Positions 57,662-64,000 of a stretch of 64,000 nt of DNA are shown in pieces. Numbering within the stretch: the stretch's first letter is position 1; every line of letters begins with the position of its first letter. A program made the position numbers and the translations under genes. Source of the stretch: Burkholderia aenigmatica (GTDB lineage Bacteria; Pseudomonadota; Gammaproteobacteria; Burkholderiales; Burkholderiaceae); NCBI RefSeq assembly GCF_902499175.1, contig NZ_CABVQC010000010.1, positions 62,001 to 126,000 of the forward strand. The letters run 5' to 3'. Below the pieces are notes generated by a model, which was not told where the DNA came from, ran no database searches, and saw nothing but the letters and a program-made list of their open reading frames with translations.

Positions 57662-58576
57662 ATGCTCACGCACCGCCATATCGAGGTCTTCCGCGCGCTG
57701 ATGGTCACCGGCAGCACGACGCGCGCCGCGGAGATGCTCTATACGTCGCAACCGACGATCAGCCGCGAGCTTGCGCGCATGGAGCAGGTCGTCGGCTTCG
57801 CGCTGTTCGAGCGTGCGCACGGCCGGCTGCGGCCGACGATGGCCGCGCTCACGCTGTTCGACGACGTGCGGCTTGCGTATGTGGGGCTTGAACGCGTCGC
57901 GGCGACGGCCGCGCGGTTGCGTGAATTTCGTGACGGTCAGTTGTCGGTGATCGCGCTGCCGGCGTTCTCGCACGCGATCCTGCCTGGCGCGTGCCGGCGT
58001 TTTCACGAGGCCCACGCGGGCGTCAGCGTGTCGGTGGCGACGCAGGAATCGCCGGTGCTCGAAGAATGGCTGACCGCGCAGCGTTACGACCTCGGGCTGA
58101 CCGAGCATGACGTCGCGCCGGCCGGCACCGTGCTCACGCCGCTGCTTGAAGTCGACGAAGTGTGTGTGTTGCCCGACGGCCATCCGCTGCTCGCGCAGGA
58201 TGCGATCGATCTGCTGGATCTCGCCGATCGCCCGTTCGTGAGCCTGTCGCTGAACGATCCGTACCGCATCCTGATCGACGAGGCGTTCGCGCAGCTCGGC
58301 GTCGCGCCGCGCTCGGTGGTCGAAACGCCGTCGGCGGTGTCGGTGTGCGCGTTCGTGCGGCAGGGGCTCGGTGCCGCGATCGTCAATCCGTTGACCGCGC
58401 TCGATTTCGTCGGGCGCGACCTGCACGTGCGGCCGCTCACGCGATCGTTTCCGTACCGGGTCAGCGTGATCGTGCCCGAGCACCGCCCCAAGAGCCTGCT
58501 CGTCGATGCGTTTGCCGATGCGCTGCGCGGCGAAGCGAAGGCGATCCGCCGCCGATTGGCAACGCTGCTCGGCTGA
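57662..58576 (+). CDS. LysR-type regulator, probable activator of lysA
   Basis: A 304-residue LysR-family regulator. Residues 4-62 are the winged helix-turn-helix (HRHIEVFRALMVTGSTTRAA, TSQPTISRELARMEQVVGFA); the effector domain starts about residue 95 (QLSVIALPAFSHAILPGACR). Its divergent place beside lysA matches E. coli LysR, which activates lysA when lysine is low and responds to diaminopimelate. The DNA-binding part is close to that type, but I do not claim strict orthology. Confidence 0.88.
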   Translation: MLTHRHIEVFRALMVTGSTTRAAEMLYTSQPTISRELARMEQVVGFALFERAHGRLRPTMAALTLFDDVRLAYVGLERVAATAARLREFRDGQLSVIALPAFSHAILPGACRRFHEAHAGVSVSVATQESPVLEEWLTAQRYDLGLTEHDVAPAGTVLTPLLEVDEVCVLPDGHPLLAQDAIDLLDLADRPFVSLSLNDPYRILIDEAFAQLGVAPRSVVETPSAVSVCAFVRQGLGAAIVNPLTALDFVGRDLHVRPLTRSFPYRVSVIVPEHRPKSLLVDAFADALRGEAKAIRRRLATLLG

Positions 58577-58631
58577 CGCGGCCGTATGATGGGCGTTTCG
58601 CCGCCATCGTCGCCTCTTTCCGGAACCCTTC

Positions 58632-59231
58632 ATGACCGACGCTTCCGCTTCCGTCGAACCACCGATCCTCACCGGCGAACGCGTCGAACTGAGGCCGCTC
58701 GATCCATCCGACCGGCAGGCGCTGCTGGACGCGGCTGCCGATGGACAGTTGTGGAACCTGAAGGTCACGGTCGTGCCGGGCCCGGAGACGATCGACGCGT
58801 ATATCGCGACCGCATTGCAGGGCCGCGCCACCGGCACCGTGATGCCGTTTGCGATCGTCGATCGCGCATCGGGCCGCGTGATCGGCAGCACGCGCTTCTG
58901 GAAGATCGATCGCAAGAACCGCAAGCTCGAGATCGGCCATACGTGGCTGAGCGAATCGGCGCAGCGCACGCGTGCGAATACCGAAGCGAAATGGTTGCTG
59001 CTGGGCTATGCGTTCGACGTGCTGCAATGTGTGCGCGTGCAGTTCACGACCGACGAGCTGAACGAGAAATCGCGCGCGGCGATCCTGCGGCTCGGTGCGA
59101 AGCAGGAAGGCATCGTGCGGCATGAACGGATCATGCCGGATGGCCGCAAGCGCAATTCGGTGCGCTTCAGCATCATCGACGACGAATGGCCGGAAGTGCG
59201 TGCGCGGCTGTTGGCGAAGCTCGCGACGTAA
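58632..59231 (+). CDS. GNAT family N-acetyltransferase (RimJ/RimL type)
   Basis: A 199-residue protein. RimL-type layout: ERVELRPLDPSDRQALLDAA, VMPFAIVDRASGRVIGSTRF, KLEIGHTWLSESAQRTRANT, CVRVQFTTDELNEKSRAAIL. The acetyl-CoA loop resembles the ribosomal-protein acetyltransferases; the substrate is unknown. It follows the LysR gene by 55 bases on the same strand. The ATG at 58632 is the first in the frame and matches the family start. Confidence 0.85.
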   Translation: MTDASASVEPPILTGERVELRPLDPSDRQALLDAAADGQLWNLKVTVVPGPETIDAYIATALQGRATGTVMPFAIVDRASGRVIGSTRFWKIDRKNRKLEIGHTWLSESAQRTRANTEAKWLLLGYAFDVLQCVRVQFTTDELNEKSRAAILRLGAKQEGIVRHERIMPDGRKRNSVRFSIIDDEWPEVRARLLAKLAT

Positions 59232-59337
59232 CGCGTGAAGCGTGACGTCGGACGTGCGTCGCGCCGCCGGAAGGGGAGCGGCGACGCGACGGCAGGGGAA
59301 GCAGCGCGCCGCACATGATGCGCGGCGCTGCGGCGCG

Positions 59338-59907
59338 TTACTGCGCCGAGGCGAGGTGGTGGCGTTCCGCGAGCTTCTGCGCGTCGGCGTAGTGCTTCTG
59401 CAGGATCGGCAGCGACTGGCGGGCGACTTCCTTCAGCTTCGTGTCGCGGCCCGACGCGATTTCGGCCTGGAATGCCGAGATGGCCTTCTGCTGGCCGGCA
59501 AGCGCGACCTGCTCGATGTACGCCTTGTCGAACTCGGCGCCGCGCAGGCTCTTGATGCTGTTCAGCACCGACGTGTCGGGGTCGTTGGCCGGCACGTCGA
59601 CGCCGCGCGGGCTGGCTGCGCGCATCGCCTGGATGATCTTTTCATCGTCGGTCGATACGCGTTGCGCGAACGCCTTGACCTGGCTGTCCGACGTGCGCGA
59701 ATCGGCGATACGCGCCGCGTCGTGCTGCGTCGACACGGTCTTCGTGCCGTCCGTGATGAAGGCCTGGTCGGCTTCGTGGATGCGCGTCGCGGCGGCGGCC
59801 GGTGCGTTCGGTGCCGGTTGTGCGGTTTGTGCAGTCGCCGTCACGGCGACGAGAAGCAGGCCAGCGGCAGACAAAGCAAGGCGCGAGACTTGGGGAAAGC
59901 GGTTCAT
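59338..59907 (-). CDS. DUF4142 family exported protein
   Basis: A 189-residue protein with a signal peptide (RLALSAAGLLLVAVTATAQT). The mature part is a four-helix ferritin-like DUF4142 domain: DQAFITDGTKTVSTQHDAAR, SQVKAFAQRVSTDDEKI, DKAYIEQVALAGQQKAIS, SLPILQKHYADAQKLAERHH. Such proteins are periplasmic and linked to envelope stress; metal ligands are mostly lacking, so iron binding is not expected. A perfect 18-bp palindrome lies 35 bases upstream. Confidence 0.85.
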   Translation of the reverse strand: MNRFPQVSRLALSAAGLLLVAVTATAQTAQPAPNAPAAAATRIHEADQAFITDGTKTVSTQHDAARIADSRTSDSQVKAFAQRVSTDDEKIIQAMRAASPRGVDVPANDPDTSVLNSIKSLRGAEFDKAYIEQVALAGQQKAISAFQAEIASGRDTKLKEVARQSLPILQKHYADAQKLAERHHLASAQ

Positions 59908-59941
59908 GGGACCTCCTTTCGATCGGGGCTCTGGTTGAAAA

Positions 59942-59959
59942 ACGGATCACGTGATCCGT
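59942..59959. promoter_or_regulatory. Perfect 18-bp palindrome upstream of the DUF4142 gene
   Basis: ACGGATCAC directly followed by GTGATCCGT. Perfect with no spacer, typical for a dimeric regulator rather than a terminator. Its centre is 43 bases before the DUF4142 start on the minus strand. Confidence 0.6.
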
Positions 59960-60129
59960 CGCTGTGCGAGAGACCGGGCGCGCCCGGGCCGGATTCGACC
60001 GCCGCTCTGCCGCGGCGCCGGTCGACGTGTTTCCCGACCCGACCGATTCTAGGAGAGCGATCCGGTAGCAGGTGCAACCGCGCTGTGGTTTGTGTAACGG
60101 TTGGTAAGACGAATCGATGAGCACGCGCG

Positions 60130-60154
60130 CCGACAGGTATTGCGTACCTGTCGG
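60130..60154. terminator. Perfect 10-bp hairpin downstream of the HAD gene
   Basis: CCGACAGGTA (60130-60139), 5-base loop, TACCTGTCGG (60145-60154). It lies 148 bases after the HAD stop on its minus strand; no U tract is seen in that direction, so it may be a structured 3' end or an operator. Confidence 0.4.
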
Positions 60155-60301
60155 GTGTGCGATGGTGGCAATTTTTGCGTGCAGGCGACGTGCGAAAGGC
60201 ACGTGCGTGTCATCGGCTTTTCATCATCGTGCTGCCGTGTCATGCGAGGTCGCTTGCATCGAGCGATGGGTCGAAGCGGATGCGCGCCGCGCTCGAATGC
60301 G

Positions 60302-60925
60302 TCACACGCGATCGAGCAATGCGTCGAGACGCGGCAGCAACGGTGTCGCGCAATGCGCCTGCAACGCGTCCGGCGCGGTGTAGCCCCACGCGACGCCCTG
60401 GAATGCAATGCGTGCGCGTCGTGCCGCGTCGGCGTCGCGGATTTCATCGCCGACATACAGCACTTCATCGTTGCGCACGCCGGCCTCGTGAACGAGTGCG
60501 CGCAGGCGACGTGCCTTGCCGAACAGCGGAATGCCGCACGCGAAATGCTCGACACGGCTGCTGGCGTGCGGGCCGAGCCGGTCGCGTACGATCGCCTCGG
60601 TATTCGACGTGGCGATCGCGATGCGGATGCCGCGCGCGGCGAGCGCGTCGAACGTTTCGTCGACGCCAGGGAACAGCGTCACTTGTGCGACGCGCGGCTG
60701 CATCAGGCGACGCATGTCGATCGTCACGCGCGGTACTTTCCACATCGGCACCTCGAGTGCACGGATGATGTCGCGGGCCGACATGCCGCGCAGCGCCGGG
60801 CGCAGCTCGGGCGTGGCGTCGCGAAAGCCGTGCAGGCGCGACGCTTCCGACAGCGCCGCAAGAAAGCTGTCGAGCGAATCGGCGAGCGTGCCGTCGAAGT
60901 CGAATGCGATGATACGGTAGGGCAT
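60302..60925 (-). CDS. HAD-superfamily phosphatase
   Basis: A 207-residue haloacid-dehalogenase-type hydrolase of the phosphoglycolate-phosphatase-like group. Nucleophile motif IIAFDFDGTLADS at residues 5-17 (Asp9, Asp11), motif II Thr/Ser in IAIATSNTEAIV, motif III Lys in FGKARRLRAL, and motif IV VLYVGDEIRDADAA. The cap is the small alpha type. The substrate is a phosphate ester; phosphoglycolate or a nucleotide are possible. The start at 60925 is the only one in front of the nucleophile motif; the frame continues upstream without support. Confidence 0.88.
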   Translation of the reverse strand: MPYRIIAFDFDGTLADSLDSFLAALSEASRLHGFRDATPELRPALRGMSARDIIRALEVPMWKVPRVTIDMRRLMQPRVAQVTLFPGVDETFDALAARGIRIAIATSNTEAIVRDRLGPHASSRVEHFACGIPLFGKARRLRALVHEAGVRNDEVLYVGDEIRDADAARRARIAFQGVAWGYTAPDALQAHCATPLLPRLDALLDRV

Positions 60926-61229
60926 GAAGCGGCGTGGCAGGTTTATCGGGCAGGCGACATTGTCACCGAATCGAGTCCCGTCGTCCGCACGGTTGGTTGC
61001 GCCCGCCTCGACCTCGACCTCGAAATCGACCCGCGCACGCGCGGATCGTCTCGGCCCGGCTGCTGCCGTTGAAGCGTTGCAAGGCAGATCGGACGTTGCG
61101 GGCGCCGTGAGCCGGGCAAGTGGATGCCTGTTCGCTGGGTGGGAGCCGATAGGTGTCGCCGCTTGTCGCCCCTCGCGCCGCGCGGTATCGTCAACGTTTC
61201 GCCTGCCACCACACCAACCGGAGACCGAC
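60926..61229. other. 304-base gene-free stretch between divergent HAD and GNAT genes
   Basis: No supportable gene. The flanking genes read away from each other. The right end has the GNAT ribosome site CCGGAG; promoters for both should lie here but no clear hexamer pair is visible. Confidence 0.4.
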
Positions 61230-61673
61230 GTGCCCGCTGCCACCCCTGCCACGCTGAGATTTTCCACCGACAAGCGCGAACTCGACATCGACGCGATCTT
61301 CGACTTCCTGCATCGCGACGCATACTGGTCGCAGGGCATTCCGCGCGACGTGGTCGAGCGTGCGATCGAAGGCTCGCTGTGCTTCGGCGCCTACGTGGGC
61401 GACCGGCTCGTCGGCTTTGCGCGGCTCGTCACCGATCACGCGACGTTCGCGTACCTGTGCGACGTGTTCGTGCTGCCGGCCGAGCGCGGCAACGGCTACG
61501 GCCGCGCGCTGATCGATCACGTGTTCGCGCAGGAGATGGTGCAGGGCCTGCGCCGCATCATGCTCGTGACGTCCGATGCGCACGAGCTGTACCGGCCGGT
61601 CGGCTTCGGGCCGTCGGCGAATCCCGAGCGGGTGATGGAGATCCGTCGCGCGGACATCTACGCGAAACGCTGA
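61230..61673 (+). CDS. GNAT family N-acetyltransferase
   Basis: A 147-residue protein beginning at GTG 61230, decided by CCGGAGACCGAC. The acetyl-CoA motif is VFVLPAERGNGYGRALIDHV (L-P-x-x-R-G-N/x-G-Y/x-G), and the early part is YWSQGIPRDVVERAIEGSLC, FGAYVGDRLVGFARLVTDHA, as in many small Burkholderia/Pseudomonas acetyltransferases; the end motif is ELYRPVGFGPSANPERVMEI. The substrate is unknown. Confidence 0.85.
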   Translation: MPAATPATLRFSTDKRELDIDAIFDFLHRDAYWSQGIPRDVVERAIEGSLCFGAYVGDRLVGFARLVTDHATFAYLCDVFVLPAERGNGYGRALIDHVFAQEMVQGLRRIMLVTSDAHELYRPVGFGPSANPERVMEIRRADIYAKR

Positions 61674-61730
61674 CGCGCGGCGCAGCGCATACAATACGCG
61701 CTTTCCGTTTTTGCCGAAGAGAAGCCCATC

Positions 61731-61949
61731 ATGACCGAACAGGAAGCCGAACAGCTCGCGACGCATCGCCATTACAAGGGCGGGCTGTATCGCTACATCG
61801 GCGTTGCCCGCCATTCCGAAACCGAGGAATCGGTGGTCGTGTACGAACATCTGTGGCCGCATGCGCGCGGGCTGTGGGTGCGGCCGGAAGCGATGTTCAA
61901 CGGGAACCTCGAAGACGGCACGCCGCGTTTCCGCAAGCTGCGCGACTGA
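61731..61949 (+). CDS. DUF1653 small protein
   Basis: A 72-residue protein that is entirely one DUF1653 domain: YKGGLYRYIGVARHSETEES, VVVYEHLWPHARGLWVRPEA, MFNGNLEDGTPRFRKL. The family is widespread, short and beta-rich; its function is unknown. The ATG at 61731 is preceded by GAAGAGAAGCCCATC. It lies 57 bases after the GNAT gene on the same strand and may share its transcript. Confidence 0.85.
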   Translation: MTEQEAEQLATHRHYKGGLYRYIGVARHSETEESVVVYEHLWPHARGLWVRPEAMFNGNLEDGTPRFRKLRD

Positions 61950-62000
61950 TTGACGGCCGGCGGCGCGCGGCGCCGCCATGCCAGCCGGCTGCGTGACCGT

Positions 62001-63212
62001 CTACGCGCCGGCCAGCGCCTTCACCAGCTCCGGCGGGGCCTGCCCGACCGTGACTTCCGGCGTGCCGTGCCACGCCGCGAGCTTCTTCACCGCTTTCGCG
62101 ACATCCGCTGCGAGCCCCGTGCCGAACCGCACGCCCGGCTCGACATGCACGACCTTCAGTTCGAACGTCCCGAGCGTGCGATGCGCCTTCGCGTCGATGC
62201 GCCCGACCAGCCGGCCGCGATGCAGCACCGGCAGGCAGAAGTAGCCGTAACGCCGCTTGTGCCCGGGCGTATAGCATTCGATCGTGTAATCGAAACCGAA
62301 TAGCGTCGACGCACGCCGCCGGTCCCAGACGACCGGGTCGAACGGCGACAGCAGCGTCGTGACTGTCGAGCGCAGCGTGTCGGCCTGCGCGGCCGGCAGC
62401 AACGCTTCGAGCGAGCGATGCACGTAGGCCGGCTCCTTCCAGTCGTCGATCGCCACCGGGATCAGGTCGCCCGCGTCCGCGAGCTGCTCGAGCTCCGCGC
62501 GGTACGAACGGCGCGGCAGTCGGTAGTAGTCGGCCACCCAGTCCGCGCGCACGACGCCGAGCGCGCGGCACGTGTAGTCGAGCAGCGCGGGCAGCACGGC
62601 GTGGCGGGGCGGCAGGTCGCGCGCATCGTCCCAGTCGGGCAGCACGCGCTCGCGCACGTCGTACACGCGCTGGAAATTGCGGCGTTCCGACACCATCAGG
62701 TCGCCCGTCGTGAACAGCACTTCCAGGTGCTGCTTCTCGGGCTTGCGATCCCACCAGCCGTTGCCTTTCACGCCATCCTCGCGGGCGAAATCGGCCGAGC
62801 GTACGGGGCCCCCGTCGCGAATCCGCGCGAGCAGCCGTTCGATGTCCGGACGATTTTGCTCATGCCACTCGGCTGCGTACTTCCAGCCCATCCCTGACGG
62901 ATCGAGCATCTTGTAGCGCATCAGGCCGAACTGCTCGACCGGCAGGAAGCACGCTTCGTGCGACCAGTATTCGAACAGGCGTGCCTCGGCGAGATGTTCG
63001 TCGAGCCACTGCGGCGAGAAATCGCCGAGCCGGCTGAACAGCACGAGATACGGGCTGCGCGCGACGACGTGGATGGTGTCGATCTGCAACTGCGCCATCC
63101 GGCGGATCGTGTCGAGCACGTCGGACTTGGTCGCCTTGCGGCGGGGCGGGGTCAGCAGGCCCTGCGCGGCGAGATGCAGCGCGCGGGCGGCGGCGGGCGA
63201 GAGCGTAAGCAT
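62001..63212 (-). CDS. ycaQ: YcaQ/AlkZ-like DNA crosslink glycosylase (winged-helix family)
   Basis: A 403-residue protein of the HTH_42 family. The catalytic Q-x-Q motif of these crosslink glycosylases is Gln41-Leu42-Gln43 in MAQLQIDTIHVVARSPYLVL, followed by the winged-helix modules (RYKMLDPSGMGWKYAAEWHE; PALLDYTCRALGVVRADWVA; VIECYTPGHKRRYGYFCLP-like end segment). E. coli YcaQ excises alkylated bases and unhooks DNA interstrand crosslinks. Whether this copy acts on crosslinks or mono-adducts is not shown. The start ATG is at 63212. Confidence 0.85.
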   Translation of the reverse strand: MLTLSPAAARALHLAAQGLLTPPRRKATKSDVLDTIRRMAQLQIDTIHVVARSPYLVLFSRLGDFSPQWLDEHLAEARLFEYWSHEACFLPVEQFGLMRYKMLDPSGMGWKYAAEWHEQNRPDIERLLARIRDGGPVRSADFAREDGVKGNGWWDRKPEKQHLEVLFTTGDLMVSERRNFQRVYDVRERVLPDWDDARDLPPRHAVLPALLDYTCRALGVVRADWVADYYRLPRRSYRAELEQLADAGDLIPVAIDDWKEPAYVHRSLEALLPAAQADTLRSTVTTLLSPFDPVVWDRRRASTLFGFDYTIECYTPGHKRRYGYFCLPVLHRGRLVGRIDAKAHRTLGTFELKVVHVEPGVRFGTGLAADVAKAVKKLAAWHGTPEVTVGQAPPELVKALAGA

Positions 63213-63304
63213 CGGAAGGGCGGCCGGGAGTGATGGTCGGGAACCACTTTAGCGCGAAAGCGGCGCGCGCGTGCGACGTGCCGATGCGTCGTGTCTGACA
63301 ATGG

Positions 63305-63337
63305 TTGACAGATGCGTTTCGCAAGTTTCCCTATAGT
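63305..63337 (+). promoter_or_regulatory. Weak promoter candidate of the small RNA
   Basis: TTGACA (63305-63310) and TATAGT (63332-63337). Each hexamer is near consensus, but the 21-base spacer is longer than the usual 16-18, so it may need an activator or the true pair may differ. Confidence 0.4.
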
Positions 63338-63343
63338 GCAGTT

Positions 63344-63514
63344 CATGGCGCGACGATAAAGACGCGCAACGATTTTGCTTCCGACGCACATATGTCCATG
63401 GCACGCAGGAAGCGAATCCGGGATTCTCAACCCCCATCGGGAGACCCGGAGCCCTGAGCGGACATCCATGCGGCTGTGCACCGGCCCCGTGTGGATGTCC
63501 GCTGATTTTTTTTT
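63344..63514 (+). ncRNA. Candidate small RNA, about 170 bases
   Basis: Inferred from a promoter-like pair (63305-63337), absence of any reading frame with family features, strong local structure and a classical terminator. Structure: hairpin GAATCC/GGATTC (63414-63426), an alternative TCCGGG (63417-63422) pairing with CCCGGA (63445-63450), and the 12-base terminator stem. The next gene on the right reads the other way, so no leader role for it is possible. I do not recognise a known Burkholderia RNA family. Ends are approximate. Confidence 0.55.
63457..63514 (+). terminator. Strong rho-independent terminator
   Basis: Perfect 12-base arms AGCGGACATCCA (63457-63468) and TGGATGTCCGCT (63492-63503), with further inner pairing, then GA and nine T residues (63506-63514). 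The T tract is only on the plus strand, so it ends a plus-strand transcript although no plus-strand gene precedes it for over 1.5 kb. Confidence 0.85.
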
Positions 63515-63583
63515 CCCCGGTTTGCTTCGCGGGCGGTTTTTCGTTCTGCCCCTTTCGTTATTTCCCGCTCGCCTGCCTGATCG

Positions 63584-64000
63584 CTATTGCCGCTTGCCGC
63601 GCGCGACTTCGTCGCCGGCGCCGGGCGGCAACCGCCGCGTGATCGGAATCGATGCGAACGAGCACAGCCCGACCACGAGAAACGCGGGCCAGAAATCCGA
63701 CCACACCATCTTTTGATGACCTTGCAGCCAGTGCGAGATGTGCAGCACGAGGCCGGCCACCGTCACGCCCAGGCCGAGCGACATTTGCTGCACGACGCTG
63801 CCGAGGCTCGTCGCGCGGCCCGCATCGCGCGGCGAGATGTCTGCGTAGATCATCGAGTTCAGGCTCGTGAACTGCAGCGCGGGGAAGATGCCGCCGACGA
63901 GCACGATCAGCCAGATCGCCCAGGTCGCCATGCCGGGATGGAACACGCCGTACGCGGCGATCGCGAGCCCCGCGAAGGCCGCGTTGTAGATCAGCACCGT
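63584..64000 (-). CDS. MFS transporter (DHA2/EmrB type), C-terminal part (cut by window edge)
   Basis: The last 138 residues of a major-facilitator exporter, with the last four helices visible: LIYNAAFAGLAIAAYGVFHP, TWAIWLIVLVGGIFPALQFT, QQMSLGLGVTVAGLVLHISH and FWPAFLVVGLCSFASIPITR. SLNSMIYADISPRDAGRATSLGS is the loop-plus-helix pattern of the 14-helix DHA2 multidrug exporters. The N-terminus lies outside the window. The T-run terminator to its right in plus-strand terms does not serve this gene. Confidence 0.85.
   Translation of the reverse strand, partial: TVLIYNAAFAGLAIAAYGVFHPGMATWAIWLIVLVGGIFPALQFTSLNSMIYADISPRDAGRATSLGSVVQQMSLGLGVTVAGLVLHISHWLQGHQKMVWSDFWPAFLVVGLCSFASIPITRRLPPGAGDEVARGKRQ

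Larger units (their letters stand above)
59908..60301. other. 394-base gene-free stretch before the DUF4142 gene
   Basis: No supportable gene. It holds the 18-bp palindrome at 59942-59959 and the 10-base-arm hairpin at 60130-60154, described separately. The DUF4142 promoter must lie here; a matching -35/-10 pair is not clear. Confidence 0.5.
63213..63583. other. 371-base gene-free stretch with a probable small RNA
   Basis: No protein gene can be supported. The left part is the ycaQ promoter region; the middle and right hold a plus-strand transcription unit (promoter-like hexamers at 63305-63337, structured body, strong terminator to 63514), described separately. Confidence 0.6.

Noticed and set aside
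59242-60120. 292-codon plus-strand frame opposite DUF4142
   Set aside because: Arg/Gly-rich shadow with no ribosome site; DUF4142 with its signal peptide is on the minus strand.
63375-63716. Plus-strand frame of 113 codons over the small RNA
   Set aside because: Runs through the terminator stem and the T tract, and into the opposite-strand transporter; no family features.

Overview
The window is high-GC, densely coded DNA that looks like a chromosome segment of a Burkholderia species, probably of the cepacia complex. That reading rests on codon use, on the many LysR, GNAT, MocR and ABC genes, and on the style of the proteins; it is an inference, because no rRNA or housekeeping marker is present. 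No phage, insertion sequence, CRISPR array, rRNA or tRNA is visible. About 69 protein genes can be supported, of which the first and last are cut by the window edges.

Layout. 1-7.6 kb: RpiR-type regulator (cut), acetyltransferase, ankyrin protein, PEP-mutase-like enzyme, YodC-like protein, cytochrome P450, a small superinfection-immunity-family membrane protein, and a rhodanese divergent from an FtrA/GlxA-type regulator. 7.7-19 kb: a large DKNYY protein, nitronate monooxygenase-like enzyme, M20 peptidase, malate/lactate-type dehydrogenase coupled to a TfoX-domain protein with a Lys-Pro-Ala tail, NnrU, amino-acid permease, TauE/SafE transporter, and a coupled DUF488/DUF2945 pair. 19.2-27.4 kb: a cytosine operon (codB-codA-TetR regulator) and a glycine-zipper protein lie between a broken 313-bp copy of puuB and the intact puuB-puuR-puuA putrescine genes.

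28-34.5 kb: membrane protein, flavin monooxygenase divergent from LysR, acetyltransferase, two unrecognised proteins, LprI-like protein and cell-wall amidase. 34.6-41.8 kb is the most unusual block. A membrane-anchored spermidine-synthase-like protein and a Tat-exported lipoprotein amine oxidase diverge from an operon of DUF350, SPFH, double zinc-ribbon/DUF4178, a tiny lipoprotein, SAM decarboxylase and a small secreted protein. SAM decarboxylase would make the aminopropyl donor, the synthase would use it, and the oxidase may act on the product at the envelope, beside a membrane-microdomain protein. 42-47.9 kb: LprI-domain protein, DUF4261, SRPBCC, and NAD salvage from nicotinamide (nadM-type adenylyltransferase/Nudix fusion plus nadV).

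48-64 kb: MocR regulator divergent from an EamA exporter, VOC protein divergent from a WYL regulator, a cystine-type uptake ABC system with cystathionine beta-lyase, lysA divergent from LysR, GNAT proteins, DUF4142, HAD phosphatase, DUF1653, a YcaQ-like crosslink glycosylase, a probable small RNA with a strong intrinsic terminator (about 63.34-63.51 kb), and the end of an MFS exporter. Convergent gene pairs are repeatedly separated by GC-rich hairpins without a T tract.
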